Under the pieces are notes generated by a model. That model worked only from the letters and a program-made list of their open reading frames with translations, did not search any database and had not been told where the DNA came from. Both the position numbers and the translations under genes were made by a program. 64,000 bases of DNA from Nigrospora sphaerica. Its lineage: Eukaryota > Ascomycota > Sordariomycetes > Amphisphaeriales > Apiosporaceae. This document shows positions 23,476 to 33,971 of this stretch, in pieces. The stretch's first letter is position 1; every line of letters starts with the position of its first letter. The stretch lies in the NCBI GenBank assembly GCA_018287875.1, contig JAGVVL010000017.1, forward strand, positions 248,001 through 312,000. Reading direction: 5' to 3'.

Positions 23476-24282
23476 TTACTCCTGGGGGCACTTTCCGTTC
23501 TGTCGTGCAAGCAAATTAGTTTACTCTTTAGACGTAGATGGTCTGGGTGACGAAACTTACGCATTTCTCCAAGCACCACTTCTGACGAAGGGCCAGAACT
23601 GTGGAATTGCAAGTAACAGCGCAGGCAGCCTTGCAAACCTGGGCACCACTCAGAGGTTCCCTAGTCTGCAGAATACTGGACTCGTCGTCGTCGTTAGGGT
23701 TGCCGAAGTCGCCGAAGTCAACGGCCTCCTGGGCCTCATCAATATCGACATCACGAGCCTTCAAAGGTCCCAGCGTGCAAGACTTCTGGCAAGCCTTCTT
23801 TGCCAGTGACGGGGGAATGATGCTCTGTGAATGAGGGTGAACAAGCCATCCATCAAATGGACGGAAATCGGGAATTTACTCACGCAGGCAGCTTTGCAGG
23901 CGCCCTGGCAAAGCTCGAGGGGCTTGCCAGTCAAGGTGCCGCAAGTACGCGTGTGCAAGTGAGCAACGTTGGTCTCCAGCTCAATGTCGCGGGCCTTGAG
24001 GGGTCCGAGGGTACAGGACTTCTGACAAGCCGTCTTCGCAAGCGACGGGGGGATGACGCTCTATCGGATGTATTAGCAGCTACGCCAGTCCCCGGATTGG
24101 ACGCGGAGGTAACTTACACAAGCGGCCTTGCAGGCACCTTGACAGACCTCGAGAGGCTTGCCCGTCAGTGTGCCGCAGGTGCGGGCCTGAAGGCGAGAAG
24201 GCTCGACGAGGTTGTCGGGAGCTGGCACAGCAATGGCGCTCCAGGCCATGGACATGAAAGTGGCGATAGTCAGGAATTGCAT
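23476..24282 (-). CDS. Secreted cysteine-repeat protein built from duplicated exons
   Basis: Four exons on the minus strand: 24118-24282, 23884-24060, 23561-23824 and 23476-23499, giving 209 aa. All three introns (57, 59 and 61 nt; GTAAGT or GTGAGT donors, TAG/CAG acceptors) are phase 0. A signal peptide (MQFLTIATFMSMAWSAIAVPA) leads the chain. Two near-identical modules follow with the spacing C-x10-C-x3-C-x3-C-x11-C-x3-C: TCGTLTGKPLEVCQGACKAAC, then SVIPPSLAKTACQKSC, ending in TLGPLKARD. A third, diverged module has CKAACAVTC and CLEKCNGKC. Introns 1 and 2 cut each module at the same point (KAAC / S-V/I-IPPSLAK) and intron 3 follows the CLEKC pair. An acidic linker (DFGDFGNPNDDDE) separates modules 2 and 3. 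The paired CX3C motifs recall alpha-hairpinin helical hairpins; that link is inference. Likely extracellular; role unknown. Confidence 0.8.
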
Positions 24283-25206
24283 CTTGGGAGGTGGATATTC
24301 GGCGCTTCGTGCTTGGTGTCGGGTACACGAAAGGAACAGAGCGGTGATCTGGAGTTGCGTCTATGTGCAAAAGTCTTGAGGTAGTGGGCAATTGGCTCGG
24401 TGTGGTTATTGCAGTGCTTGCTGAAGAAAGCGTTTCTAATATTTCGAGGTGACTGATGAGTCTTTATACTTCTGAGTTCTGTCTGAGGGCTCTTTCAGAT
24501 CGGCAACGCAACTTTTCTCTTTGCTTACTGAAGTTTCTCGGAGCATTTTGGTACGGTGTTGTCCCTCAAGGCTCCACTAACAACATCACCTAAGGATGCT
24601 TGTAGAGCTAAAAAGCCGGGAATTTGACATGGATAGTAGCATTGGATTCGGGTATCTGGATGAAAACATCCAGTGCAGATTGACGGTATCTAGAGGGCGT
24701 GTGAGTTGCGTGACTGTGCAGGCAAAATTGACGGTCCAATCCTGTTTCTCCAACGGCGTAGAATCCTCCCCGAAGATCAGCCCTACAACACTGGAAAGGA
24801 CCGATTCAAAGTGTGGAATGTGTATGCATCTTTCATGATGTCAGATAATAGTGCGTCGGGTTTAACGACTGTATGTATTACTACGACTAATGTTTCGCAG
24901 GTACACTTAGTGTCAGCATATCCCTAGTCAGCATTCACGCAAACATACTAATGGACCCGTAGAATTGTACACATGGCCAGCGGCCTTTATTCCCCAGACC
25001 CACAATTAGCAGTTCAAAGTGTGTCTCAATTGGCAGAAGCTTGCGTAGTGTGTAGGGTTTCATGGAAAGGTGATCAGGTATAAATCCCGGTGCTGTAGGG
25101 ACGGCATGATAGCGGTTCGATCAGACCACCTTGCCCCTGTCAAGTAGGCGATGGTTTCGGCGTCCTCTAAGTAGGAAGCTACCTCGCATTGGGGTACTAC
25201 CACTGA
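24283..25206. other. Intergenic: promoter side of the cysteine-repeat gene
   Basis: Contains the upstream region of the gene ending at 24282 and the 3' flank of the gene at 25207. No further gene recognised. Confidence 0.45.
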
Positions 25207-26277
25207 TCATTCCAGAAGGATGGAAGATCCCATATCCGCGCTCACAAACCGTCCCGGCAGTGTTAGAGGCGCCATCTCCCCCTTTCCTTTGAGCCGGGTT
25301 TTCTCCTCCTCCAGTGCCCATTCCACTGTACGGGGCACATCACGCGTAAACAGCGCTATAAGCCCCCAGTACTTCAACGCAGAGTCAGCCGTATTGACCC
25401 AGTACCGAGATTGAGAAGCCCGATACAAAGGCAGACCTCCGGTCGCTCCCCAAGTTGAGCGTATGCCAAGGAGGAAATTTTCCTTGAGCGGAGTCATAAT
25501 GGCCGTTGTCTTGACGACCGGCTCGAGGCCACTAAAATAGGTCGCCGCAGCTGGTTCCTGGACTGAAATTCCGTGAGGCGAAGTCACGAGTGCCTCGTAT
25601 ACAGGGGTGCCCGAGTCCCCAGTGCCATCTGTTCTCTCCCACACCATCACATTGGCCCCTTGAATCGGGGTCTTGGATGGGAGCTGGAAGATGTGTAGCC
25701 ATGGCGGCAGCGGCGCGCCAGGGTGGAGCTGCAACCAGGCTGCCCCTTGGGTTGGAGCCAGATCTTCTGTGGTGACAACGGTGTTGAAATGCTTCCAACT
25801 GCGGATTTTCTGGGCTCCCTCGGGAATCGCGAAGACGGGAATAGTTGGGTCGAAGAGGCGTAGCGTTTCCTTGTGCAGGTGTTCCTCAATGTTGATCCCA
25901 ATCCAGATGGCGTCAATAGGGGAGACGGCTCCGTCTTGGCTGTCGCTAGGCTGGTCGAGTCCACCGATGCATTCTGCCGCCGTCTGTTCGATATCACTCA
26001 CGAGAGCCTCGACGTCACGTCCACTCTGGTAGATTGGGGTTACGGGTAGCGTTATGTGCATCACCCACGAAAAAAACACAATCGCCGGCCCCGCGAGCCA
26101 TGGCTCGTACACAAGGTGATAGTAGAATTTGCGTGTTGCCGCACGAGACTCAAGTGGGCGGGGGATGGACATGAGCCAAGAGTTGTCACCGTTCAGCGAG
26201 GTCAAGATGGGCTGCAAGTGCTGTGCATGGGTGGCGAAATGCGCCTTGAGTAGCACCACCTGAGCTGCGGAAGCCAT
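25207..26277 (-). CDS. Metallo-beta-lactamase-fold-like fungal protein
   Basis: 356 aa from ATG 26277 (MASAAQVVLLKAHFATHAQH), chosen over the open-frame start at 26499 because the upstream 74 residues are low-quality and the family begins near here. Recognisable blocks: NGDNSWLMSIPRPLE, YEPWLAGPAIVFFSWVMH, DAIWIGINIEEHLHKETLRL, FAIPEGAQKIRSWKHF, and near the C-terminus STWGATGGLPLY. In related ascomycete proteins the third block reads roughly SHEFTDHCH, the metal-binding H-x-x-x-D-H-x-H motif. Here only the last two His are clear, the first His position is Ile and Asp is Glu. The metal site may be altered, so catalytic activity is uncertain. Single exon. Confidence 0.6.
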   Translation of the reverse strand: MASAAQVVLLKAHFATHAQHLQPILTSLNGDNSWLMSIPRPLESRAATRKFYYHLVYEPWLAGPAIVFFSWVMHITLPVTPIYQSGRDVEALVSDIEQTAAECIGGLDQPSDSQDGAVSPIDAIWIGINIEEHLHKETLRLFDPTIPVFAIPEGAQKIRSWKHFNTVVTTEDLAPTQGAAWLQLHPGAPLPPWLHIFQLPSKTPIQGANVMVWERTDGTGDSGTPVYEALVTSPHGISVQEPAAATYFSGLEPVVKTTAIMTPLKENFLLGIRSTWGATGGLPLYRASQSRYWVNTADSALKYWGLIALFTRDVPRTVEWALEEEKTRLKGKGEMAPLTLPGRFVSADMGSSILLE

Positions 26278-27246
26278 CGTTGTAATCAATTTACAGAGTA
26301 GGAGACAGTTCAGGCACTGGGGGGAAAGACAACGAGAACCCGGTCGGAGGCTGGACTGGGTAAGTGGCAAATATATACCGCATGCCTTGCCTTGGGAGGC
26401 TGCGGGGGTTAGTGAGACCTTGTAAGCACTAAGGCCCGACAGCCGTAGCTTCCTTCCTGATTCTGACTGCCAACACCAGCCAGAGGTCTTGGCCATCAAC
26501 TAAGCAACCACTGGGCGTCGAGGACACGCGATGACTGCTCATGCGTCGGAGAATTGCCCAATACATTTCTTCTGTCTGTCAACTAGTGTAAGCTCACTAG
26601 TTCCTCAAATCGCCACTCTATGGTCGCCCATACGCCCCTCACAACGTCAGTGGCGCTTAAACCATAAGCGCCTAGCTGGCCGAACTGCGTGTTGTTACTG
26701 CCGGCCTTTGGCGACTTCATCGCTCTCCAATTAGGATGCTTACGAGGAGAAAGGGACTTGGACTACCATAGTCGCGGCCGAAGCAGGAAATGACGCCGAG
26801 AATTATCTTTCCTCGCTCCCATTTTTTACCACTGGCTCTTCTAATTAGGTTACGTTCATCGAAGCATGATTATCTATCAGGTCCCTAAGGGCCTCTTCTG
26901 TGTAAACAAATGTTAACATGTGACTCCAGTTCAGCGAAGGCAGCCCTTTTAAAGAGCGCGGCTGTTTTACCTTTGGGATACTTTTCTACATAGCCTGCAA
27001 ACATTTCGGGGCGTAGTGCAACGTGATTGATGAATTTGCCTGGCTGCTATGAGGGCTCAAATAAACGACAGCAGTTCGTATAGATGAATTTCTCACATCT
27101 TCTGCAGTATTTATACTAAGTGAGATATAGATGTAAAGTTCAACGAGGGTGACTGGAACAGCGAGGCGGTTGTATACTAAAAATAAACATGGAACTTCTG
27201 CCAATGTAAAGCTTCCTATTCCCATCTCCTCTTAGTGTGATAAAAT
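26278..27246. other. Intergenic stretch before the LINE
   Basis: About 970 bp; no gene supported. It ends at the LINE target site TACCCCACACTACA (27247-27260). Confidence 0.5.
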
Positions 27247-27260
27247 TACCCCACACTACA
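27247..27260 (+). repeat. LINE target-site duplication, left copy
   Basis: TACCCCACACTACA, identical to 32106-32119, immediately before the element's first base (GTGAAAAAAAAC). Confidence 0.9.
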
Positions 27261-27372
27261 GTGAAAAAAAACTTCTCGAAACCGACCCCACACGGCGATA
27301 ACTTCACAACCACGACTCTGAAACCCACCGGATAGCCCGGAAACTGTTCCAAGGGCCCCATTTACCCTAGAA

Positions 27373-28731
27373 ATGGTCGATCCACCACCCTCGAGGCAAA
27401 GCGCGGGTGGCGGGAACCCCCAACGTCCCGCCCCACCACCCGAGCCGTCGCCTCCAGACTCGCGTACGCCATCGCCAAGCAGCAACACGGCACCTGGACG
27501 CAGTCCAGAAGCCATTCGCAGCACCGTAAACAGCCTTAGACGCTTCTTAGCTGGTGATTCCGACGTTGCCACCTTAGTCGCAGCCGTACAAGCCGCCATC
27601 CCGGTCCTCGAGGCGGCAGCTAAGGAACCAGACAACCAGACTAGCATCGAGAGACGCATCGATGCCATCGAGAACACGCTTCAGGCCATCCACAAGCACA
27701 TTAAGGCTCCTAAGACATACGCTGCCGCTGCCACCGCCATAACCGCCGCTCCCTCACTTAGAGCCCCTCAGATAGCTAAGGCGCTCCCTCCCCGTCAGGA
27801 ACGAGAGATCACCGTCAAGGCTACAGAGACAGAAGGACGCACCTACGCAGAGATCGTTCGCAAGATCAACACCGCCGCAGGGAGAGAGGCAGCAGTAGCA
27901 GCACGTAAGCTCCCTAGCGGAGACTACGCCATCACATGCAAGACAGCAGCGGAGAAACAAGCCCTAGAAGCCGACCTAAACTGGACCGCCGAGGCCTTCG
28001 GAGAGAGTGCCTCCATCCAGAAGAGAAAGATCCTGGTGGTGGCCCATGGCATTAACAAAGAGGCCATAGAGACGAACCAAGGGCAGCTAGGAGTCCAACT
28101 CCGGAACCAGCCTGGCGGCCCTATCGACGTACTAGAGGCCAAGCTACCTCGCAACGCTAAGACCTCGTCTGGGAAGGTCACGGCCCTATATATTGCAGTA
28201 CCCACGGTTCAACAAGCGGAACAGCTGTGTCGAGACGGCCTTATTTGGCAGTATGGCTACTATCCATGCGAGCCCTTCGCCGAAGGAGCACAGCTTAAGC
28301 AATGCTACCACTGCTACCGTTATGGACATATCGCCCGTGTCTGCCGCCACGCACGTAGGTGCGGGCTCTGCTCTTCAACAAAGCATAACGACAAAGAATG
28401 CCCAGAAGCCGAGAACAAGAGCCGGTACTGCTGTCCAGCATGCCGAGGACCACACACTGCGTGGTCTAAGGAGTGTCCAGTCCGCCAGGAGCAGGTCCAG
28501 ATCGCCAAGGCTGCTTATGTCAGGAGACCAAAGGGATTCGCACTGCCCTCGCAAGAACCCCTTAAGCCAACAACCGAGGATTGGCAGACAGTACAGCCGC
28601 GAAAGCGTCGAGCAACCAGCTGCCGTACTAGAAGCACTGGCAGAGCCCGCAGCAGAGCCCACGAAGAGACAGACGACATGGACATCGAAACGCCGGAGTC
28701 AACACTGGATAGCATCCACGCTCGACCATGA
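27373..28731 (+). CDS. LINE ORF1 (gag-like, zinc knuckles)
   Basis: 452 aa, intact. The N-terminus is Pro/Ser-rich, followed by a helical region (residues about 60-110) and a basic RNA-binding middle part (EGRTYAEIVRKINTAAGRE). Three Cys-rich knuckles lie at about residues 310-375: CYHCYRYGHIARVC and CGLCSSTKHNDKEC (CX2CX4HX4C), and CPACRGPHTAWSKEC. LINE ORF1 proteins package the element RNA into the particle used for retrotransposition. Its stop overlaps the ORF2 start in ATGA (28728-28731), the usual termination-reinitiation arrangement. Confidence 0.88.
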   Translation: MVDPPPSRQSAGGGNPQRPAPPPEPSPPDSRTPSPSSNTAPGRSPEAIRSTVNSLRRFLAGDSDVATLVAAVQAAIPVLEAAAKEPDNQTSIERRIDAIENTLQAIHKHIKAPKTYAAAATAITAAPSLRAPQIAKALPPRQEREITVKATETEGRTYAEIVRKINTAAGREAAVAARKLPSGDYAITCKTAAEKQALEADLNWTAEAFGESASIQKRKILVVAHGINKEAIETNQGQLGVQLRNQPGGPIDVLEAKLPRNAKTSSGKVTALYIAVPTVQQAEQLCRDGLIWQYGYYPCEPFAEGAQLKQCYHCYRYGHIARVCRHARRCGLCSSTKHNDKECPEAENKSRYCCPACRGPHTAWSKECPVRQEQVQIAKAAYVRRPKGFALPSQEPLKPTTEDWQTVQPRKRRATSCRTRSTGRARSRAHEETDDMDIETPESTLDSIHARP

Positions 28732-31700
28732 CAGCGCTAAGGATCCTACACTGGAACACGCAGAAAAGTAAGAAAGCACAGATCCCGGCAGTCGATGCTA
28801 TCTCCGAAGAGTACGATATCCTAGCTATCCAAGAGCCCTGGAGAAACCCACATATGCCGACCACCTACTGCCCGAGATCCTCCCCGTACTACCTTCTCTA
28901 TGCCGCCGAGGAGGCAGAGCTTGCATCTACATTAATAAGAAGCACCCCCAGCGCAGTGGACTTTTAAGGCGCAGCCAGATAGGTGCAATATCACGATCCA
29001 GCTGCCAGATGGTCCTATAACAGTCATCTGCGTATACTCGCCTCCTCCTGGATCGATTAGCAGATCAGACCTGCCAGCTATCGAAGCCCTCCTTACTGGT
29101 CCCCAGCCAGGACGAACAGTCCTCGTAGGAGACTTTAACGTCCACCACCCCGTCTGGGGAGGATACAACGTCCGACCCCATAAGGCAGCCGACAAGCTGC
29201 TCCAGCTAGCAGAATCCTGGAGACTCCAGCTCATCACGCCCCCTGGAACACCGACATGGACTCGAAGAGGGTGCATGGACTCCACGATCGACTTAGCGTG
29301 GGCCACGGACGATCTCCGAGCTGCCTACGACGGGTATGCCCCATATGCTGGATCCGATCACCTCCCGCAGGTAATACGCGTGGCTGGACCTCAAAACGAC
29401 CCCCAGAATAAGCCACGGCGTAGCTGGAAAACAGCTGACTATAACCAAGCGAAGGCCGAGGCGACACACCTTCCGCAGCCAGGGCTACTCGAGACACCGG
29501 AGGAAATCGACAGCTACACCGAGACGTTAACTAAGGAGCTAACTCGGATAGCCGACCTAGTTGCCCCCTCCGCCACTCTAAGGGGAGAGGCAAGGCATGG
29601 TGGAACCATGAAACAAAAGAAGCTATAGAGGAAGAGAGACGAACCCAGCGAACATGGCTATCCGACAGGACAGACGCAGCCTGGCGAGCTCTTCGGCAAG
29701 CATCCCTTGCGAAAAAGAAAACGATCCGCACCGCAAAGACAGCGACCTGGAGAAACATGCTTCACGAGGCCTCTAGCCAGCCAGCTGGCGTCTGGAAAAT
29801 CGCGAGATGGGCCAGAACCGAAGGAGCCGCACCGCCGCTACCTCCAGCCGTCCCCACGCTTCACACACCGCGAGGCGAAGCAACGAGCCATAAGGAGAAA
29901 ACCGAGGCCTTCCAAGAGAGGTTTTACCCTCTCCCTAAGGCCATGCATACCGGCTTCCGTACAACAAACCGGCTCGCAGCGCCTCTCGACATCGACGGCG
30001 AGGTGACAGCGGAGCAGGTCCAAGATGTCTTAAGTAAGGCAGGCCAGTGGAAAGCACCTGGACCAGACCAGCTTCCGAACGGATTCCTCAAGCGCTTAGG
30101 AAAGCCCCTCTTCCAGGCCTTAGCCTCCCTAGCGGAAGCATGCTGGCGTATAGGATACTATCCAACAGCGTTCCGCAAAGCAGTGACCGTTATCCTCCGG
30201 AAACCAGGAAAGCAGCCAAACGAGTACCACCAAGCCGGCGGATGGAGACCTATCGCGCTGCTTAACACCATGGGGAAGGTGATCGAGAGCCTGCTGGCGC
30301 AACGGCTAGCCAGCTTTGCGGAAGAAAACGGGCTGCTCCCGGACGAACAAATGGGGAACCGAAAGGGCCGCTCCACGGAAACGGCCTTACGGCTGCTAAC
30401 GGACCTAGTCCGAACAGCCTGGAAGCATGGAGGCGCAGCAACCCTCCTATCGCTAGATATCTCAGGCGCTTTCGACTCCGTTGACCATAGAAGGCTCCTT
30501 GCCAACTTACGCGCGTTACGGGTCCCTATATGGACTATTAACTGGATCCGAAGCTTCCTGTCCGACCGATCTACCACGCTGTTTTTCGACGGCCAGGAAT
30601 CGGACGAGATCTTAGTCCCAGCAGGCGTCCCGCAGGGCTCACCCCTATCGCCCATCCTCTTCTGCCTCTATACAGCCGGTCTCTATAAAGCTCTCCGCGC
30701 CGTCTCAGGGATAGCCACTATAGCCTTCGCAGACGACACGAACCTCGTGGGATTCGGCTTAGACCCAGAGCAGACCTGCGAGCGGCTAGCAGCCGCTCAT
30801 AGGGTCTGCAAAGAATAGGCAATCAGTCACGGCATGACCTTCGCAGTTAAAAAATACCACCTAGTCCATTTCTCCCGAAAACGAAAAGGTCCGGATACGA
30901 AGATAGCCCTAGAAGGCCACGAAATCGAACCAGAAGACTCCTGCCGCGTCCTTGGCATCCAGGTGGATAGACGTCTCCGCTGGGACGCCCATATCCAGTC
31001 GATATCGAAGAAGATGGCGACGCAGGTCTATGCTTTAGACCGGATAGCCGGCTCGACATGGGGCGCGTCTCTTCAGCGAGCCCGCCAAGTCTATATAGCC
31101 GTAGTACGGTCTGCGATAGGCTATGGAGCTTCAGAGTGGCACCGCCAGGTCTCGAAAAATAGAGCCAAGGCACTCAACGACGTCCAGACAGAGTGCCTCC
31201 GCAAGGTCACAGGAGCTTTCAAAGCCACGGCTGCCGCAGTACTAGAAACGGAAGCTTACGTGTCCCCCTTAGACACGTGGCTCAACAGAAGGGTGGCGGC
31301 ATCGGAAGAGAGGCTCCAACAGCCGCGCATCGCGTCACTTATCCAAGCAAGTTGTGACAAGGCGGCCAGATGGATCCTAACAAGGCCGACTCGACGGCGC
31401 AGACTAAAAGGTCCGGAAGTCCCCGACCGCAAGAAGTGGCTAGACGAATGGCTAGCGGGAGACTCGGCGAGCAAGGCTGAGGAGAGAGATTGGCTCCAGA
31501 GATGGCAAAAAACGCAGCAAAATCGAACAGCACGAGCCCCGGCAGCAACTAAGATGCCGCCAGACAAGCACGTCCTCAAGCTCCATAAGGGACTCCATAA
31601 GGCCGAGAGCTCCATCCTCGTCCAAGCGAGGACTGGCAAGATTGGGCTGCGAGACTTCCTTTTAAGCGTAGGGTCCCAGGCTTTGACAGCCCCTGGTGCG

Positions 31701-31912
31701 ACTGCGGTCAGGGCAGAGAGACCATCCGGCATATCCTCGTTTTCTGCCCACGGGAAAGAGAAAGACGAGAGCACCTCGTCCAAGCTCTAGGAGGACCGAT
31801 AGACACGGACAGGATGCTCGACACCCCAGGAAAAGCAGGAATTATCGCGAGATGGCTACTCCGCTCGGGCAGGCTGGACATGTTCCAGCTTGCGAATCAA
31901 CTCATGAGCTAG
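28728..31912 (+). pseudogene. LINE ORF2 (endonuclease and reverse transcriptase), broken
   Basis: Starts at the ATGA overlap with LRILHWNTQKSKKAQ (AP-endonuclease N-terminus). Further blocks: VGDFNVHHPVWGG and GSDHLPQVI (endonuclease catalytic regions), KAPGPDQLPNGFLK, GWRPIALLNTMGK, LSLDISGAFDSVDH, AGVPQGSPLSPILF and IAFADDTNLV (reverse transcriptase; the F/YADD site is intact, about 30724-30745), and a C-terminal CDCGQGRETIRHILVFC knuckle (about 31690-31745). Lesions visible: single-base frame changes near 28920, 28955, 29590 and 31660, and a TAG at 30816-30818 where Trp is expected (VCKE-stop-AISHGMTF). The element cannot move on its own ORF2. Confidence 0.85.
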
Positions 31913-32105
31913 GAAGCGGGCACGCTGAGCCCGATCTCGGTAAGGCAGGTCAAAGAGCAGATAGAAGCGGTACGACGCAGCGGAACCTAGGTTTTTCACC
32001 CGGCCGGACGTTAGCCCGGAACGGTTTTCCTAGGCTAAGATGCGCAGGGGGTCCTCATGGCCTAGATAGGTCGCTAGGTGTAAGAATAATAAATAAATAA
32101 ATAAA

Positions 32106-32119
32106 TACCCCACACTACA
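32106..32119 (+). repeat. LINE target-site duplication, right copy
   Basis: TACCCCACACTACA, the exact match of 27247-27260, directly after the AAAT-rich tail. Confidence 0.9.
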
Positions 32120-32272
32120 AACCCACACTCATATGCAGCTCATGATTGGGGGACAACGGCTCACGGCTCGAGGGCCAGCAAAGCGCTAACGTGATGACAT
32201 GAGGGGGATGACAGTTATTGTATTGTGTTTAATTGATTAAAGAATTTTTCCGCGGCTCTATCAATAGCTCAC

Positions 32273-33971
32273 TTAGATGTCCTTGCAAGGTCGCTGAAGG
32301 TTGTTGGTGTTCTTGAAAAGGAACGGCGAGATGCTGTCGCTACTTCCCAACTTCAAGTCAAGAGTTGCCTCGAACCAGGCTTCTTCGTACAGAGGCACTG
32401 TCAGTTGGAAGATTTGGTAGTCTCCTACTGTCTTATCGCTGCGAGCGAGCGTGATCGACTGCTTTTTCAAAGCGGGCACAAAAGACTGCTGAGTTCGATC
32501 GATCTTGTAGGTCAAGTCTGCCGCGACGGATTCCCCAGCACGGTCCTTGCGAATAGCAGCCGTGACAGTGAAGGTGTGCTTGTCGGCAGCCTCCTCGGTG
32601 AGGCAGGACTGTTCCTCCTGGTATAAGAGAGCGTCGTCGAGGGGGAAATCGCCACCGCCGTTATCAAACTCGGTCACGGCGCCGGTTGACGGAGTCGTCA
32701 TGCGAACCTTGAAACTGCTGATACCGACGGCGGGGTCCAAGGTGGTGGAGAATTCGAAAAAGCCAAAGGTCGCTCCGTGCAGGCCGCTTGAAGTGCCGCC
32801 TCGGTAATTCATCGGCGTGGCAGGAATGACTTCGCTGACAGCGGCTCCGCTGCGGTCGGCGTAAATCAAGTCAATCTGCATGTCACCGAAATCCCTTTTC
32901 GGCGTATCGGTGCGCACGCGGATCCGGCCGCCAAAGTTGATAGTTCCCTCGGACGTGAGCGCCAGGGTCATGATGTAGGGCTTGATGTCAACGGGCTCCA
33001 TAGGCGTCAACTTGACGTCGGCAGGAACCGTGTTGATCATGCGGCTGAAGATGTCGGCGCACTTGGCCCGGAACACGGCGGGATCCGCGAGGGCGCGCAT
33101 GGTCTTGTTGCCGTCGGCGCTGAAGACGCGCTTGTCGGAGTTTTGCGTGTCATCGAGGCTGACGACGAGCGGGTTCTGCGTCGTCCCGTCCAGATACTCG
33201 GTAACGACGTTGTTGTCAAATCTGAAGGCCGAGCTATTGCCCTCGAACTGCGTAGTGTTGCCCACTGTGGCAGCGGGATCGCCCACGATCTGCGGGAAGT
33301 CTTCGTGGTGCACTCCACCCAAGGTGTGGCCACAAGCCACCATGGTGATCATCTCCTCGGTGTTGAAGCCCTGCCTAGCGAAGATTTCGGTGTGATGGGT
33401 GATATTCTGATCCGGCTTAGGCACGCCCAAGGGGCCGGCCTCGGGGGCATCCACGCGGCCAACTTGGAACGCAACCTTGGGACCTCCACACTGGTCCGTC
33501 GCCGCGACGACAGACAGCGCAATAAGGTCCGACATGGAAACGTGGTTGCTGTAGTAATTACTGAAGAAACCCAGGCTGTTGTTGAACGCCGAACCCTCGT
33601 TCTCATCACGGCTCAGCTCGAACTGAATCGAGGCGTCGAGGCCGCCAGTACCCGCGGTTATGTCGTGGGTGGCCATGTCGTGATAGGCGACGCGAATCCA
33701 CTCGGCAGCATTCTGGACACCGCGTTTGTTGGTGCCAAAAGAGCATGGGTTCACGGCTGTGGACAAAGCAATGTGGTAAGCTGCTTGATCCTATTTGGAC
33801 GCGGACCAGAAGGAACGGGGACGGACCATCAATAAACCCGTTCTTCACCGCACCAGCCTGCAAGCTGTATAAATCTTCCAGGAAATCGTGGGGTGAAGGC
33901 CACACATAAGCAGCACTCGTCAAGCGGGAGTTGGCCAGGCCAGAGGCTATGGCGATAGTGTGCGACCGCAT
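32273..33971 (-). CDS. Secreted fungal heme peroxidase (class II-like / AA2-type)
   Basis: Two exons on the minus strand: 33827-33971 and 32273-33756, giving 542 aa. The intron 33757-33826 has a weak GTCCGT donor, ends CACAG and is phase 1; splicing gives GFIDAVNPCSFGTNKRG. The distal heme pocket EWIRVAYHDMATHD (Arg and His), followed by GTGGLDASIQFE, is classic for the plant-type peroxidase superfamily. LIALSVVAATDQCGG follows, and VACGHTLGGVHHEDFP carries the proximal His. A long beta-rich C-terminal domain (about residues 330-542) extends beyond the catalytic domain. The N-terminus (MRSHTIAIASG...TSAAYVWPS) should be a signal peptide but is interrupted by polar residues. The product would oxidise phenolic substrates with H2O2 outside the cell. 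Confidence 0.85.

Larger units (their letters stand above)
27261..32105 (+). mobile_element. Non-LTR retrotransposon (LINE)
   Basis: A 4845-bp insertion bounded by a perfect 14-bp target duplication and ending in an (AAAT)n-type tail (AATAATAAATAAATAAATAAA). Two ORFs are in the expected order: a zinc-knuckle gag-like ORF1 and an ORF2 with AP-type endonuclease and reverse transcriptase. No RNase H domain was recognised. ORF1 is open and codon composition is GC-rich, so RIP has hardly touched it, unlike the gypsy and pogo elements. The 112-bp leader and the tail suggest an insertion close to full length. Confidence 0.92.
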
